NCBI GenBank assembly: GCA_030697555.1
Contig: JAUYPV010000132.1
Coordinates: 1 to 64,000, forward strand
Origin: Hyphomonadaceae bacterium
GTDB taxonomy: Bacteria > Pseudomonadota > Alphaproteobacteria > Caulobacterales > Hyphomonadaceae
Reading direction: 5' to 3'
Length of the DNA stretch: 64,000 nucleotides
Part shown: in pieces, positions 34,988-43,147 of the stretch
Layout of the letters: every line of letters begins with the position of its first letter
Numbering within the stretch: position 1 is the stretch's first letter
Position numbers and translations under genes: made by a program
Notes under the pieces: generated by a model
What the model was told of the DNA's origin: nothing
Databases searched by the model: none
What the model saw: only the letters and a program-made list of their open reading frames with translations

Positions 34988-35759
34988 GCTGACCCAGTTT
35001 CAGGATGCGTTCAGCGCCGCCTTGCGGGGCAACGGCAACAGGCTTCGGTGGTGGATGTCCGATCCCAGCGACGTGGGCCTTTCCGTCTATCGCAACACGG
35101 TGGCGGCCGGCGCGGTCGATGCGCTTGCGGCGAGTTTTCCGACCGTTGTCCAGATCGTCGGCGCCGAATGGTTCCGCGCCGCCGCCGCTGCCTACGCGCG
35201 GGAGCGCGCGCCGACGAAACCTTCGCTAGTGGACTACGGTGAGGACTTTCCGGAATGGCTCGCGTCTTTTCCTCCCGCCAGAGATACGCCGTATCTGGCC
35301 TCGATCGCGCGCATCGACCGCTTGTGGTGGGACGCCTATTTCGCCGACGACGCCGAGCATCTCGCGCCATCGGCGGTCGTTGGGCTAGCGGAGGCCGACC
35401 TTGCGAGCGCTGCACTGCGGCTTCACCCGAGCGTGCGTCTGGCGCGGTTTGACGAGACTGTCGTTAGTCTGTGGCTCACGCACCAGGAACCGTCTCGGAC
35501 CGCCGAAGGTTTTCAGATCGAGGTGCGACCGGAGTGTCTGCTGATTGCCCGACGCGGCCTCGATGTGACTGCGCAGCTCGTTGATCTCGCGACGCTTGAG
35601 TTGCTGTGGGCGTGCTTGCTGGGCCGACCGCTGATGAGCGCCGCGGCGCTGGCGAGCGAGGCTGATCCATCGGCGTCGCTGCCGGCGATCCTCAGCTTGT
35701 GCTTCCGGGCGGGCGCATTCAGTCGCCTCGATCAGGGCACAGGAGATCGGACATCATGA
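34980..35759 (+). CDS. bufC: Bufferin partner protein BufC (DUF2063)
   Basis: The 259-residue product starts MSELTQFQDAFSAALRG and carries the DUF2063 N-terminal helical domain (VYRNTVAAGAVDALAASFPT, then DYGEDFPEWLASFP, then LASIARIDRLWWDAYFADDA). In related systems this partner binds the precursor leader and presents it to the MNIO enzyme. I use the ATG at 34980, which lies inside the end of bufB. The stop overlaps the DoxX start (ATGA). The C-terminal half is a less conserved recognition domain. Confidence 0.92.
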   Translation: MSELTQFQDAFSAALRGNGNRLRWWMSDPSDVGLSVYRNTVAAGAVDALAASFPTVVQIVGAEWFRAAAAAYARERAPTKPSLVDYGEDFPEWLASFPPARDTPYLASIARIDRLWWDAYFADDAEHLAPSAVVGLAEADLASAALRLHPSVRLARFDETVVSLWLTHQEPSRTAEGFQIEVRPECLLIARRGLDVTAQLVDLATLELLWACLLGRPLMSAAALASEADPSASLPAILSLCFRAGAFSRLDQGTGDRTS

Positions 35760-36202
35760 CGACTGGAAGAGGCTGGTCCTGCGTTCGCGCATTTCTGGCC
35801 TGGCCGGACAAAGCAGTCCCCGAGTGGTTGATCGCTCTAGTCTGCAGACTGGGCGTTGCCGGCGCGTTTTTCTTCTCCGGGCGCACCAAGGTCGACGGCT
35901 TCCTCAACATCACCGCTTCGACTTACACGCTCTTTGAGACCGAGTACAAACTGCCGCTGGTATCGCCATTCATCGCCGCGCATCTCGCCACCTATGCCGA
36001 GCACCTCTTCTCTATATTGCTGGTGCTCGGCCTGTTCACACGTATTTCGGCCAGCGCCTTCCTGGTGATGACGCTGGTGATCGAAATCTTTGTCTATCCT
36101 GACGCCTGGCCCACCCATCTAAGTTGGGCGGGGCTGTTGCTCTATCTCATTGCACGCGGCAGCGGCGCCGTTTCGTTCGACCGGATGTTTCGCATTCCCT
36201 GA
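35756..36202 (+). CDS. DoxX family membrane protein of the bufferin operon
   Basis: The 148-residue product has four membrane helices. RLGVAGAFFFSGRTKVDGFL (about residues 29-48), LATYAEHLFSILLVLGLFTR and LSWAGLLLYLIARGSGAVSF are typical of DoxX proteins found at the end of buf or gig operons. The ATG overlaps the bufC stop by 4 bp. The role in metal stress is unresolved; a membrane redox function is the usual suggestion. Confidence 0.9.
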   Translation: MTTGRGWSCVRAFLAWPDKAVPEWLIALVCRLGVAGAFFFSGRTKVDGFLNITASTYTLFETEYKLPLVSPFIAAHLATYAEHLFSILLVLGLFTRISASAFLVMTLVIEIFVYPDAWPTHLSWAGLLLYLIARGSGAVSFDRMFRIP

Positions 36203-36208
36203 CGAAGC

Positions 36209-36532
36209 TACATTCCCGGCATCGACATCTGTTCGAGTATCTCGATCGAGGCACGGCTTAATCAGGTGCGGATGCCCGTCGAACAGCTTTCTCGCCTCCT
36301 CCTCAGAACTGGCCTGGACGACGCCATAGCCGCCGATGTGACCCGTGCCCGCTTTGCCCCCGATTGCGATTGGATCGCCTAGCGGCGCGCCCATGTCGAC
36401 GATCGCCGGGCCGGCTTGCTTAGCCCACCCCATCCATGCGTCCATGCCGGCTTTCGCCCGCTCAGGAGTGGCGCTTGCCATCTGCTCGCGGGCTGAAACG
36501 GGCGCTCGATGGAGGATGAGATACTTCTTCAA
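36209..36532 (-). pseudogene. YCII-related (DGPF) protein with a C-terminal frameshift
   Basis: The frame starts MKKYLILHRAPVSAREQMAS and follows the YCII fold through GYGVVQASSEEEARKLFDGH. Just after HLIKP, near 36262, the frame changes. The expected ending ASIEILEQMSMPGM lies in another frame and stops at 36209. The loss of about two bases in CC/G runs explains it. The undisturbed frame otherwise runs into the DoxX gene. This is either a mutation or a sequence error. Confidence 0.75.
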
Positions 36533-36630
36533 GGCTATTCCTCCGGGATTTTGGGCAATGCCTGATAAAATAGGCTTCCTGAAGCAATAGAATGGCCATC
36601 GTGGGCCGAGAGGCCGATCGAGCGATTTGA

Positions 36631-37128
36631 TCAGGCCTGTAGTTCAGCCAACAGCTTGGCGAGCAGCTCCATGCCTGCTGCCCAGCCCTTGTCCATGCCG
36701 CCGATGGCAGCAGCGAAACACGCAATCTCGGCCGCGCTCGCCTGATGCGGAACCCAAGTGAGACGCATGCTCGTTTGATCGCCATCCTCTTCAAACGTCA
36801 CCGTCGTCAGCAGTATGCGCGGCCAGTCGGGCATCATCGGATTTGAGGTAACGTTCCAGTCCGCATCGGAGCTGGAGTGCAACCAGACAAGACGTTCGCC
36901 CGGCTTCACTTCTGAGTATTCGACGCGCTGATATCCGGATCCGCCGTTGCCGAAGCGCATCTCGACGAGCCAGAGTCCGCCAACTTTCACGTCCATCCGA
37001 TGGACGATCGTCTCAACATTCGGCCCATACCACCGCGCGACCAGCTTGGGATCTGTCCAGGTCTTCCAGACAAGGTCGCGCGGAGCGTCGAATTTCCGCT
37101 CAAGCACATAGGTTGGCAGATCGCTCAT
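36631..37128 (-). CDS. SRPBCC family protein (AHSA1-like)
   Basis: The 165-residue product starts VLERKFDAPRDLVWKTWTDP and has VARWYGPNVETIVHRMDVKV, YSEVKPGERLVWLHSS, LLTTVTFEEDGDQTSMRLTW and a C-terminal GGMDKGWAAGMELLAKLL helix. This is a full START-like fold of the AHSA1 branch. It is paired with an ArsR regulator, and the two genes overlap by 4 bp. That pairing is very common, and the ligand is usually unknown. Confidence 0.9.
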   Translation of the reverse strand: MSDLPTYVLERKFDAPRDLVWKTWTDPKLVARWYGPNVETIVHRMDVKVGGLWLVEMRFGNGGSGYQRVEYSEVKPGERLVWLHSSSDADWNVTSNPMMPDWPRILLTTVTFEEDGDQTSMRLTWVPHQASAAEIACFAAAIGGMDKGWAAGMELLAKLLAELQA

Positions 37129-37496
37129 TTGCGTCGTCCCCGCTTCTTTTCGGCTTTCTTCAATTCACCAAGCAGGTCGTCGAGCTGGTCGAAGCTCGAT
37201 GACCAGAATTGCCTGAACTCTTCCAGCCAGCTTACTGCTTGTGCCATCGGCTCGGCTTTCAACCGCGCCGGTCGGCGTTGTTGGTCGACGTCGCGTTCAA
37301 TCAGGCCTGCTTGTTCCAGTACTTTGAGATGTCGGGAAACGGCCGGCTGGCTCATCTTGAACGGTGCCGCGATCTCGTTCACCGGCGCCTCGCCATGTGC
37401 AAGCCGCATGAGGATCGCTCGCCGTGTCGGATCGGCGAGCGCGGCGAAAATCGCGTCCAGATTCCCAGAACGGGATGTATAACGAAGTTGTTCCAT
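37125..37496 (-). CDS. ArsR-family transcriptional regulator
   Basis: The product (123 residues) is a winged helix-turn-helix protein: AIFAALADPTRRAILMRLAH, then APFKMSQPAVSRHLKVLEQA (recognition helix) and a wing RDVDQQRRPARLKAEP. It lacks the CxC metal site of true ArsR, and the following acidic/basic tail is helical. I start at the ATG at 37496; a perfect inverted repeat directly upstream is its likely operator. It should repress its own operon with the SRPBCC gene. Confidence 0.9.
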   Translation of the reverse strand: MEQLRYTSRSGNLDAIFAALADPTRRAILMRLAHGEAPVNEIAAPFKMSQPAVSRHLKVLEQAGLIERDVDQQRRPARLKAEPMAQAVSWLEEFRQFWSSSFDQLDDLLGELKKAEKKRGRRK

Positions 37497-37510
37497 AACA
37501 TGCGTGTTAT
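37495..37510. promoter_or_regulatory. ArsR operator candidate
   Basis: ATAACA-TGCG-TGTTAT is a perfect 6-bp inverted repeat touching the start codon of the ArsR gene, followed on the upstream side by an A/T-rich stretch that can hold the -10 region. Confidence 0.6.
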
Positions 37511-37586
37511 ATAAAAGACCCCACCTGTCAACCTCGCTTGCCGGCATTGGCTTGCGCACGACCGCTCAGGCCTAATACCAGCGGCC

Positions 37587-38201
37587 CTAAAGGGTGACCT
37601 TCATCCATTCGCGAGTTGTGATTGAGGTCACGGCGGCGTGGTCCTGTGCAAAGAAGTTCCAAGCGTTGCAGCAAGCCCCGACAATATCGGCGTAGGTCTC
37701 GAATACGCTGTTGGCGAGCTGGTTCTGGCGCAGATAGGCCCAGATGTTTTCTGCCGAGTTGAGTTCGGGAGAATAGGGCGGCAATCGGATCAGCGTGAGG
37801 TTGTCAGGAAGCCTGAGATCGCCGGCGCCATGATATCCGGCGCCATCGATGAGGATGGCGGCATGTGCGCCGGGGGCCACGGCTTTGCTGATTTCAGCGA
37901 GATGCAGGTTGAAGGCGTGGCTATCGGAGTGTGGCAGCACCAGAGCCGCGCTGGTCCCGCGCGCCGGACAGGCGGCGCCGAAGATATAGGCCCAGTCATA
38001 GCGCCGGTCGCGCGGCGCTCTTGGTCGCGAACCTTTCTTCGACCAGACCCACGTCAGCGTGCCCTGCTGGCCAACTCTTGCTTCGTCCTGGACCCAGATC
38101 TCGATCGGCTTGCCTTGCGCGGCCGCCGGTAGGCTCTGGCGAACCCGTTGACGCCAAAAGCACAGCGGCGGTGATCGCTTTGAGGATTGCATCATCCGCA
38201 A
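37587..38201 (-). pseudogene. IS630-family transposase, catalytic half only
   Basis: The frame contains the DDE core of IS630: EIWVQDEARVGQQGTLTWVW, AAILIDGAGYHGAGDLRLPD and RLPPYSPELNSAENIWAYL with the final glutamate. The N-terminal helix-turn-helix part (about 130 residues) is missing. The first 25 residues of the frame do not match the family and suggest a frameshift or a junction. The sequence near 37575 (CAGCGGCCCTAAAGGG) may be the element's end. It lies between the ArsR operon and the kinase gene. Confidence 0.82.
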
Positions 38202-38362
38202 GTCATGTGGTGACCAAGGGTGGTCTTCGGGTCATCTGGCGTTCCGCGCCGTCAACGGCGTTCAGGAGCCCCGCTTCTCGGGGCACGCACTCGGAGTTGA
38301 TCGCTATCACGCGTCCAAGCCAGATGCGCTTGGCACGGATCACACATTGACTACCGGCGGTG

Positions 38363-39730
38363 TCAGTTGGCGTTGGAGAAATTCAATGAGAAAATTGCAC
38401 CGCCGCCGGGGTTCTCTTCAACTGACAGCGCGCCGCCGTGCGCACGCATGATTTCGCACACAATGGCAAGCCCCAGACCGGCACCGCCTGACGCTCCGCC
38501 CTTTCCGCGCCAAAACCGCTCAAAGATGCGTTCGCGATCTTCCGTGCGCACTCCAGGACCGTGATCAGCGATGCTGACGCTTGCCGGTTGGGCGACGCGC
38601 ACCTCTACGTCAGCACCCTGCGGCGACAGCGCCAGGGCGTTTTCCACAAGGTTGCGGATCGCGTCCTCGACTGCATAGCGATTGCCTATGATCACAGTCG
38701 GGAGCTCGCTGGCGACCAGCTCGATGTTCTGACAGTTTGCGATGGCCAGCGGCGCCATGGCGGCTACGACAGCGGCTGCGGCGACGTTGAGATCGACGCT
38801 CCCCGAAACGTCAAGCGCCACCGCATCGAGCCGAGCAACGCGAAGGAGTTGCTCGACCAGGCGGTTCATGCGGGCGACGTCGCTCTTGAGTTTATTGACT
38901 TCTTCGGTCGGCGACATGGCGTCAAGCGCTGCGGTCAGAATGGCAAGCGGCGTGCGCAATTCGTGAGCGGCGTTGGCCGTGAATTCCCGCTGCACGGCGA
39001 ATCCTCGATCGAGCCGATCGAGGGCGCGATTCATCGCCGCCACCAATGGGGCGATTTCATCCGGCAAGTTCTGTTCAGGCAGGCGAACGGCCGTTGTGGT
39101 CGGGCCGATCTGAGCGGCAATGTCAGATGCCTTCCTAATCGGCTTAAGCCCGCTGCGGATCGCCCACACGCCCGCGCCCAGGGTGATGGCGACCAGCAAC
39201 GGAATCCACCAAGCCATATCCAGCATGAAGTCGCTCACCACGGATTCGACCAGCCCGTGTCTCCCGCCAGCTTGAGCGACATAAATCGAGAGCGGCCCTA
39301 CTTGACTGCCGGTCTCGATGCTCAAGCCATAATAGTCTTCGGATGCATCGCCGACGCCTTCGACCTGGAACCACGCCGGTTCGTCGGAGGCCAAAGGCCA
39401 GTCGGCCACCTGCTCGCCGAAGGCGCGGGGCCGCGCCGCGATCACGCGCCCATCGCCGGCTCGGATCGCAAAGACATCCTCGCCGGTTGATGCATAGTCC
39501 TCGGCAAGGCTAGGCGGCAGCGCCAGACGAGCCGCGCCCGCGTCGTCGATCTCGACTGCGCGGGCGAGATCCATCGCCCGCAGCCGCAATTCGCGATCCT
39601 TGAGGGTTGCAGCAACATCGTAGGCGCGAAAAGCAAGCGCGGCCACGATGACGAGCGTGACGAGCAAATAGACAAGCGCCAGACGAATAGCGAGGCGGAG
39701 CTGAAGCGAGCGCGGCCGACGCAATGTCAC
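38363..39730 (-). CDS. Two-component sensor histidine kinase (transmembrane, QseC/TctE type)
   Basis: The product (455 residues) has a membrane helix (IRLALVYLLVTLVIVAALAF), a periplasmic domain of about 130 residues, and a second helix (WWIPLLVAITLGAGVWAI) leading to a HAMP-like linker. HisKA has REFTANAAHELRTPLAILTA (about residues 237-256). The ATPase motifs are NLVENALALSP, IADHGPGV and GGAGLGLAIV. The GTG start overlaps the regulator gene stop (GTGA). It is divergent from the superoxide dismutase/iron ABC operon and may control it; the signal is unknown. Confidence 0.92.
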   Translation of the reverse strand: MTLRRPRSLQLRLAIRLALVYLLVTLVIVAALAFRAYDVAATLKDRELRLRAMDLARAVEIDDAGAARLALPPSLAEDYASTGEDVFAIRAGDGRVIAARPRAFGEQVADWPLASDEPAWFQVEGVGDASEDYYGLSIETGSQVGPLSIYVAQAGGRHGLVESVVSDFMLDMAWWIPLLVAITLGAGVWAIRSGLKPIRKASDIAAQIGPTTTAVRLPEQNLPDEIAPLVAAMNRALDRLDRGFAVQREFTANAAHELRTPLAILTAALDAMSPTEEVNKLKSDVARMNRLVEQLLRVARLDAVALDVSGSVDLNVAAAAVVAAMAPLAIANCQNIELVASELPTVIIGNRYAVEDAIRNLVENALALSPQGADVEVRVAQPASVSIADHGPGVRTEDRERIFERFWRGKGGASGGAGLGLAIVCEIMRAHGGALSVEENPGGGAIFSLNFSNAN

Positions 39731-40404
39731 GTTTTTGCTTCCGCCAGCAGATAGCCGACGCCGCGCACCGTGTGGATTTCCGCGCTGGCGCCGGCGTCCT
39801 GCAGTTTACGCCTCAGATGATGCACATGCACCGGGATCGCGTTCGATTCGAGTTCGTCATCGATGCCGTAAAGCTTCTCCTCCAGAACCGCCTTCGGGAC
39901 AACGCGGCCGAGGCGGCGCATCAGATGCTCCAGGATGGCGCATTCCCGCCGCGGCAATGCGAGCGTCGTCTCGCCCACGCTCACGTCGCGGCCGATACTG
40001 TCCATCGTGATGTTCCCGGCTTTAAGGACGACTCCAAGCGCGCCGCCCGGCCGGCGCAGAAGCGCCTTTGTGCGCGCAATGAGTTCGCTCATCGCGAACG
40101 GCTTGACCAGGTAGTCGTCGGCGCCGGTATCCAGGCCAAGGACACGGTCTTCCACCGTATCGCGCGCGGTGAGCACAAGCACAGGAACGCGGCAGTCACT
40201 CGCACGCAATTCGCTGAGCAGGCCTATCCCGTCTCCATCCGGAAGGCCGAGATCGAGAATGGCGGCATCGTAGGATGTGACTGACAAGGCCTCCCGCGCA
40301 TCGGCGCAGAGATGCGCCGTATCAACGGCAAAGCCGGCGGCTTCAAGCGCGCGCTTGAGAAGCTCTGCGATCCGCGCCTCGTCTTCAACAATGAGCAGCC
40401 GCAC
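39727..40404 (-). CDS. OmpR-family response regulator
   Basis: The product (225 residues) has a receiver domain (RLLIVEDEARIAELL, AAILDLGLPDGDGIGLL with the phosphoacceptor, VLTA, YLVKPF) and a winged-helix output domain (LALPRRECAILEHLMRRLGR, VHHLRRKLQDAGASAEI, VRGVGYLLAE). I start at the GTG at 40404, preceded by GAAGG; the frame is open to 40467. The kinase gene follows with a 4-bp overlap. The divergent promoter region (40405-40621) includes a GGAGCGCTCC palindrome at 40531-40540. Confidence 0.92.
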   Translation of the reverse strand: MRLLIVEDEARIAELLKRALEAAGFAVDTAHLCADAREALSVTSYDAAILDLGLPDGDGIGLLSELRASDCRVPVLVLTARDTVEDRVLGLDTGADDYLVKPFAMSELIARTKALLRRPGGALGVVLKAGNITMDSIGRDVSVGETTLALPRRECAILEHLMRRLGRVVPKAVLEEKLYGIDDELESNAIPVHVHHLRRKLQDAGASAEIHTVRGVGYLLAEAKT

Positions 40405-40621
40405 AGAAGCCTTCACCCGTTTCGCGCCGGCCAGCGACCGGATTCCACAAGTCACCGGCTCCAACACGGGAAGTTTAAGGCCGTATTAGGCCGATCACAG
40501 CTCCGAAACCTATGTTACATCAAGCACGAGGGAGCGCTCCTCCTAAAACTGCCTTAAACCAGCCGTTCCAAGTCTAATCCGCGCGCCAGCTCTGATTCAA
40601 TTCTCACGAGGAAGATGACCC

Positions 40622-41332
40622 ATGACCGCAGAAATCGACCGCCGCGCCGCAGTCGCCCTCGTGGCCGGAGCAGCTCTGGCTGTTTCTGGCTCCGCCATGG
40701 CGCAGCAACCCGCAGCGGCGGCCCGCGCCAAGGGCTATCAGCCAAAGCCGCTGCCGTTCGATCCTAAGACGATCCCAGGCCTCTCGGAAAAGCTTCTCGT
40801 CAGCCATCACGACAACAATTATGTCGGCGCCGTCACGAGGCTCGGCGCGATCGAGGCGGAGGTCGGCAAGCTCGATCCTGCCACCGCCCCCGGCTTCATG
40901 TTCAACGGGTTGAAACGCGAAGAGCTGCTCGCGATGAACTCTATGATCCTGCACGAGCTCTACTTCGCCTCGCTCGGCAAAGGTAGAAGCAAGGCCGGCG
41001 CTGCGCTGGCGAAGCAGATCGAGACGGATTTTGGCAGCCAGCAGAAATGGCGCGACCAGTTCGTGGCAATGGGCAAGGCGCTCGGCGGCGGGTCGGGTTG
41101 GGTCCTGCTGAGCTGGTCGCCGCGCGCGGGCAAACTGATCAATCAGTGGGCCTTCGATCACACCATGACGATTGCCGACGGCGATGCGCTGGTCGCACTC
41201 GATATGTATGAGCACGCCTATCATATGGATTTCGGCGCTAAGGCCGCTGCCTATGTCGACGCCTATATGGGCGCGCTAGATTGGGCCAATGCGGATCAGG
41301 TGTTCGCCAAGGCAGCCGCCCAGCCAACCTGA
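40622..41332 (+). CDS. Exported iron/manganese-type superoxide dismutase
   Basis: The product (236 residues) has a Tat-like leader (EIDRRAAVALVAGAALAVSG) followed by an Fe/Mn superoxide dismutase. Metal ligands appear in LLVSHHDNNYVGAV, MILHELYF and LDMYEHAYHMDF. The usual tryptophan in DxWEHAYY is tyrosine here. The enzyme converts superoxide to peroxide and oxygen, here probably in the periplasm. It is the first gene of a run containing a lipoprotein, an iron-type ABC importer and a beta-propeller, all on the plus strand and tightly spaced. Confidence 0.88.
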   Translation: MTAEIDRRAAVALVAGAALAVSGSAMAQQPAAAARAKGYQPKPLPFDPKTIPGLSEKLLVSHHDNNYVGAVTRLGAIEAEVGKLDPATAPGFMFNGLKREELLAMNSMILHELYFASLGKGRSKAGAALAKQIETDFGSQQKWRDQFVAMGKALGGGSGWVLLSWSPRAGKLINQWAFDHTMTIADGDALVALDMYEHAYHMDFGAKAAAYVDAYMGALDWANADQVFAKAAAQPT

Positions 41333-41344
41333 AAGGACGTCGCC

Positions 41345-42091
41345 ATGAAAAACCTTCCCCTCATCGCTCTTGCCTTCGTGCTCGGCATCGCCTGCAGCCC
41401 GGTCGGGCAGGAGGCGTCATCCTCAGACGCGTCCCCGGCGGCGGCGGATGAGCAGGTCGATCCAGCCGGCCCGCAACAAGCTGGCCAAACCTCCACTGGG
41501 TCTGCGCAATTGAACTGGACACGCATTTTCGATGACGACGCCGCAGACGCGCCGCCGCCTGGTTTCCTGTTCGGCCGCACCGGCGGCGGCCGGCCGGGGC
41601 AATGGCTTGTCCGCGCGGACAGCGGCGCGCCGAGCGGGGCGAACGTTCTCGCGCAGTTGGATACGGACGCCACCAACAACCGCTATCCCGTTGCGGTGCT
41701 TGATGCGCCCAGCGTACGGGACGTGCGCGTCAGCGTGCGCTGCAAGGCGGTCTCCGGCAAGGTCGATCAGGCGTGCGGTCTGGTCGCCCGCCATCGCGAC
41801 GAGAACAACTATTTCGTGACACGCGCCAACGCGCTCGAAGACAATGTCCGGCTCTATGTCATGAAAAACGGCAATCGGCGCCAGATCGCGAGCTGGAGCG
41901 GCAAGGTTACGCCCAATGCTTGGCACACCCTTCAACTGGAGGTTCAGGGCGACCGCCTGCAGGTAAGCTGGGACGGTCAGCGCGTGATCGATCATCGCGA
42001 CGGGACATTTGCCGATGCCGGCCGGGTCGGACTTTGGACCAAGGCCGATTCGGTGACTTATTTCGACGATCTGCGTGCGGACGCGCTTTGA
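41345..42091 (+). CDS. Lipoprotein with a laminin-G/DUF1080-like domain
   Basis: The product (248 residues) has a lipobox (LALAFVLGIAC, cysteine at residue 17), a low-complexity linker rich in serine, alanine and glutamine, and a beta-sandwich domain (RYPVAVLDAPSVRDVRVSVR, CGLVARHRDENNYFVTRANA, WHTLQLEVQGDRLQVSWDGQ, GRVGLWTKADSVTYFDDL). The last motifs match concanavalin-like domains such as DUF1080. It starts 12 bp after the superoxide dismutase stop. It probably sits at a membrane face of the periplasm; the ligand is unknown. Confidence 0.8.
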   Translation: MKNLPLIALAFVLGIACSPVGQEASSSDASPAAADEQVDPAGPQQAGQTSTGSAQLNWTRIFDDDAADAPPPGFLFGRTGGGRPGQWLVRADSGAPSGANVLAQLDTDATNNRYPVAVLDAPSVRDVRVSVRCKAVSGKVDQACGLVARHRDENNYFVTRANALEDNVRLYVMKNGNRRQIASWSGKVTPNAWHTLQLEVQGDRLQVSWDGQRVIDHRDGTFADAGRVGLWTKADSVTYFDDLRADAL

Positions 42092-42130
42092 GGGCCATGA
42101 GCCTTCAAGCTTGAGGCTCGGGAGGCTGCC

Positions 42131-43147
42131 ATGAACCGACGCCACTTGCTTGCGCTGTCCGGCGCCGCCGCCGCGGCGCCGCTTGGTTTGGCGGGGTGTT
42201 CGCAAACAACTCAAGATGTGGTCGCCTACACCTCCGTCGACCAGGTCTTTTCCGAGCCGGTGTTTCAGGCCTTTGAGCGCCAATCCGGCATTCGCGTGCG
42301 TGCGGTTTACGATACCGAAGAAACCAAGAGCACCGGCGTGCTCAACCGCCTGATCGCCGAAGCGCAAAACCCGCAGGCCGACGTGTTCTGGTCCGGCGAC
42401 CCGGTGCGGCCGTTCCAGCTCATCCGGCGCAACCTGGTCGAGCCTTATGTCTCGCCGCAAAGCACAGGTTTGCCAGATGCCTTCAAGGCGGCCGACGGAA
42501 CCTGGACCGGCTTCGCCGCGCGCGCACGCGTCTTGCTGGCAAACCGCGAGCGGGTCGCGGACACCGATATACCGCAAAGCATACGCGATCTCACCGCTCC
42601 GAGCTGGCGCGGCCAGACTGCCATGGCCAATCCGCTCTTCGGCACCACCACCATGCATGTCGGCGCTCTCGCCGCCGCGTGGGGAGAAGCGGCGATGCGC
42701 AGCTTCCTTACTGACCTTAAGACCAACGGCGTGCGCATCTCCAGCAGCAATGGCGAAGTGAAGCGCCTCGTCGTTGCCGGCGAAGTCGCATTCGGCCTCA
42801 CCGACACCGACGACGCGAACGAGGCCCTGAAGGACGGCGCCAATGTCGCGGTAGTCTATCCGGACCAGGACGATTTCGGCGCGCTTGTCATTCCGACGTC
42901 TGTGGTGATGCTGCGCGGAGCGAAGCGCGCCGAAGCGGCGCGGGCGCTGGTCGACTATCTCCTGTCGGCGGATGTCGAGCGGCAGATGGCGGAGAGCGCG
43001 GCTCATATGCCGCTGCGGCCCGGCGTTCCCACGCCCGCCAATGTGCGCCCCGTCTCTGACTTGCACGCCATGCAGGTCGACTATGCGCAGGTCTCCGACC
43101 AGATCGAGGCGCAGCAGGACTGGCTGCGCCGCTGGGGCGGGCTTTGA
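42131..43147 (+). CDS. Iron(III)-type ABC transporter substrate-binding lipoprotein
   Basis: The product (338 residues) begins MNRRHLLALSGAAAAAPLGL with a lipobox LAGC, then VVAYTSVDQVFSEPVFQAFE, VYDTEETKSTGVLNRLIAEA and PQADVFWSGDPV. These are typical of the FbpA/FutA-type binding-protein cluster for ferric iron, though related proteins bind other oxyanions or phosphonates. A GGGAGG site precedes the ATG. The permease gene overlaps its end. The Tat-like double arginine suggests export of a folded protein. Confidence 0.87.
   Translation: MNRRHLLALSGAAAAAPLGLAGCSQTTQDVVAYTSVDQVFSEPVFQAFERQSGIRVRAVYDTEETKSTGVLNRLIAEAQNPQADVFWSGDPVRPFQLIRRNLVEPYVSPQSTGLPDAFKAADGTWTGFAARARVLLANRERVADTDIPQSIRDLTAPSWRGQTAMANPLFGTTTMHVGALAAAWGEAAMRSFLTDLKTNGVRISSSNGEVKRLVVAGEVAFGLTDTDDANEALKDGANVAVVYPDQDDFGALVIPTSVVMLRGAKRAEAARALVDYLLSADVERQMAESAAHMPLRPGVPTPANVRPVSDLHAMQVDYAQVSDQIEAQQDWLRRWGGL

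Noticed and set aside
41423-43066. 547-codon minus-strand open frame
   Set aside because: It lies opposite the lipoprotein and substrate-binding genes, which have signal peptides and family motifs; the antisense product matches nothing.
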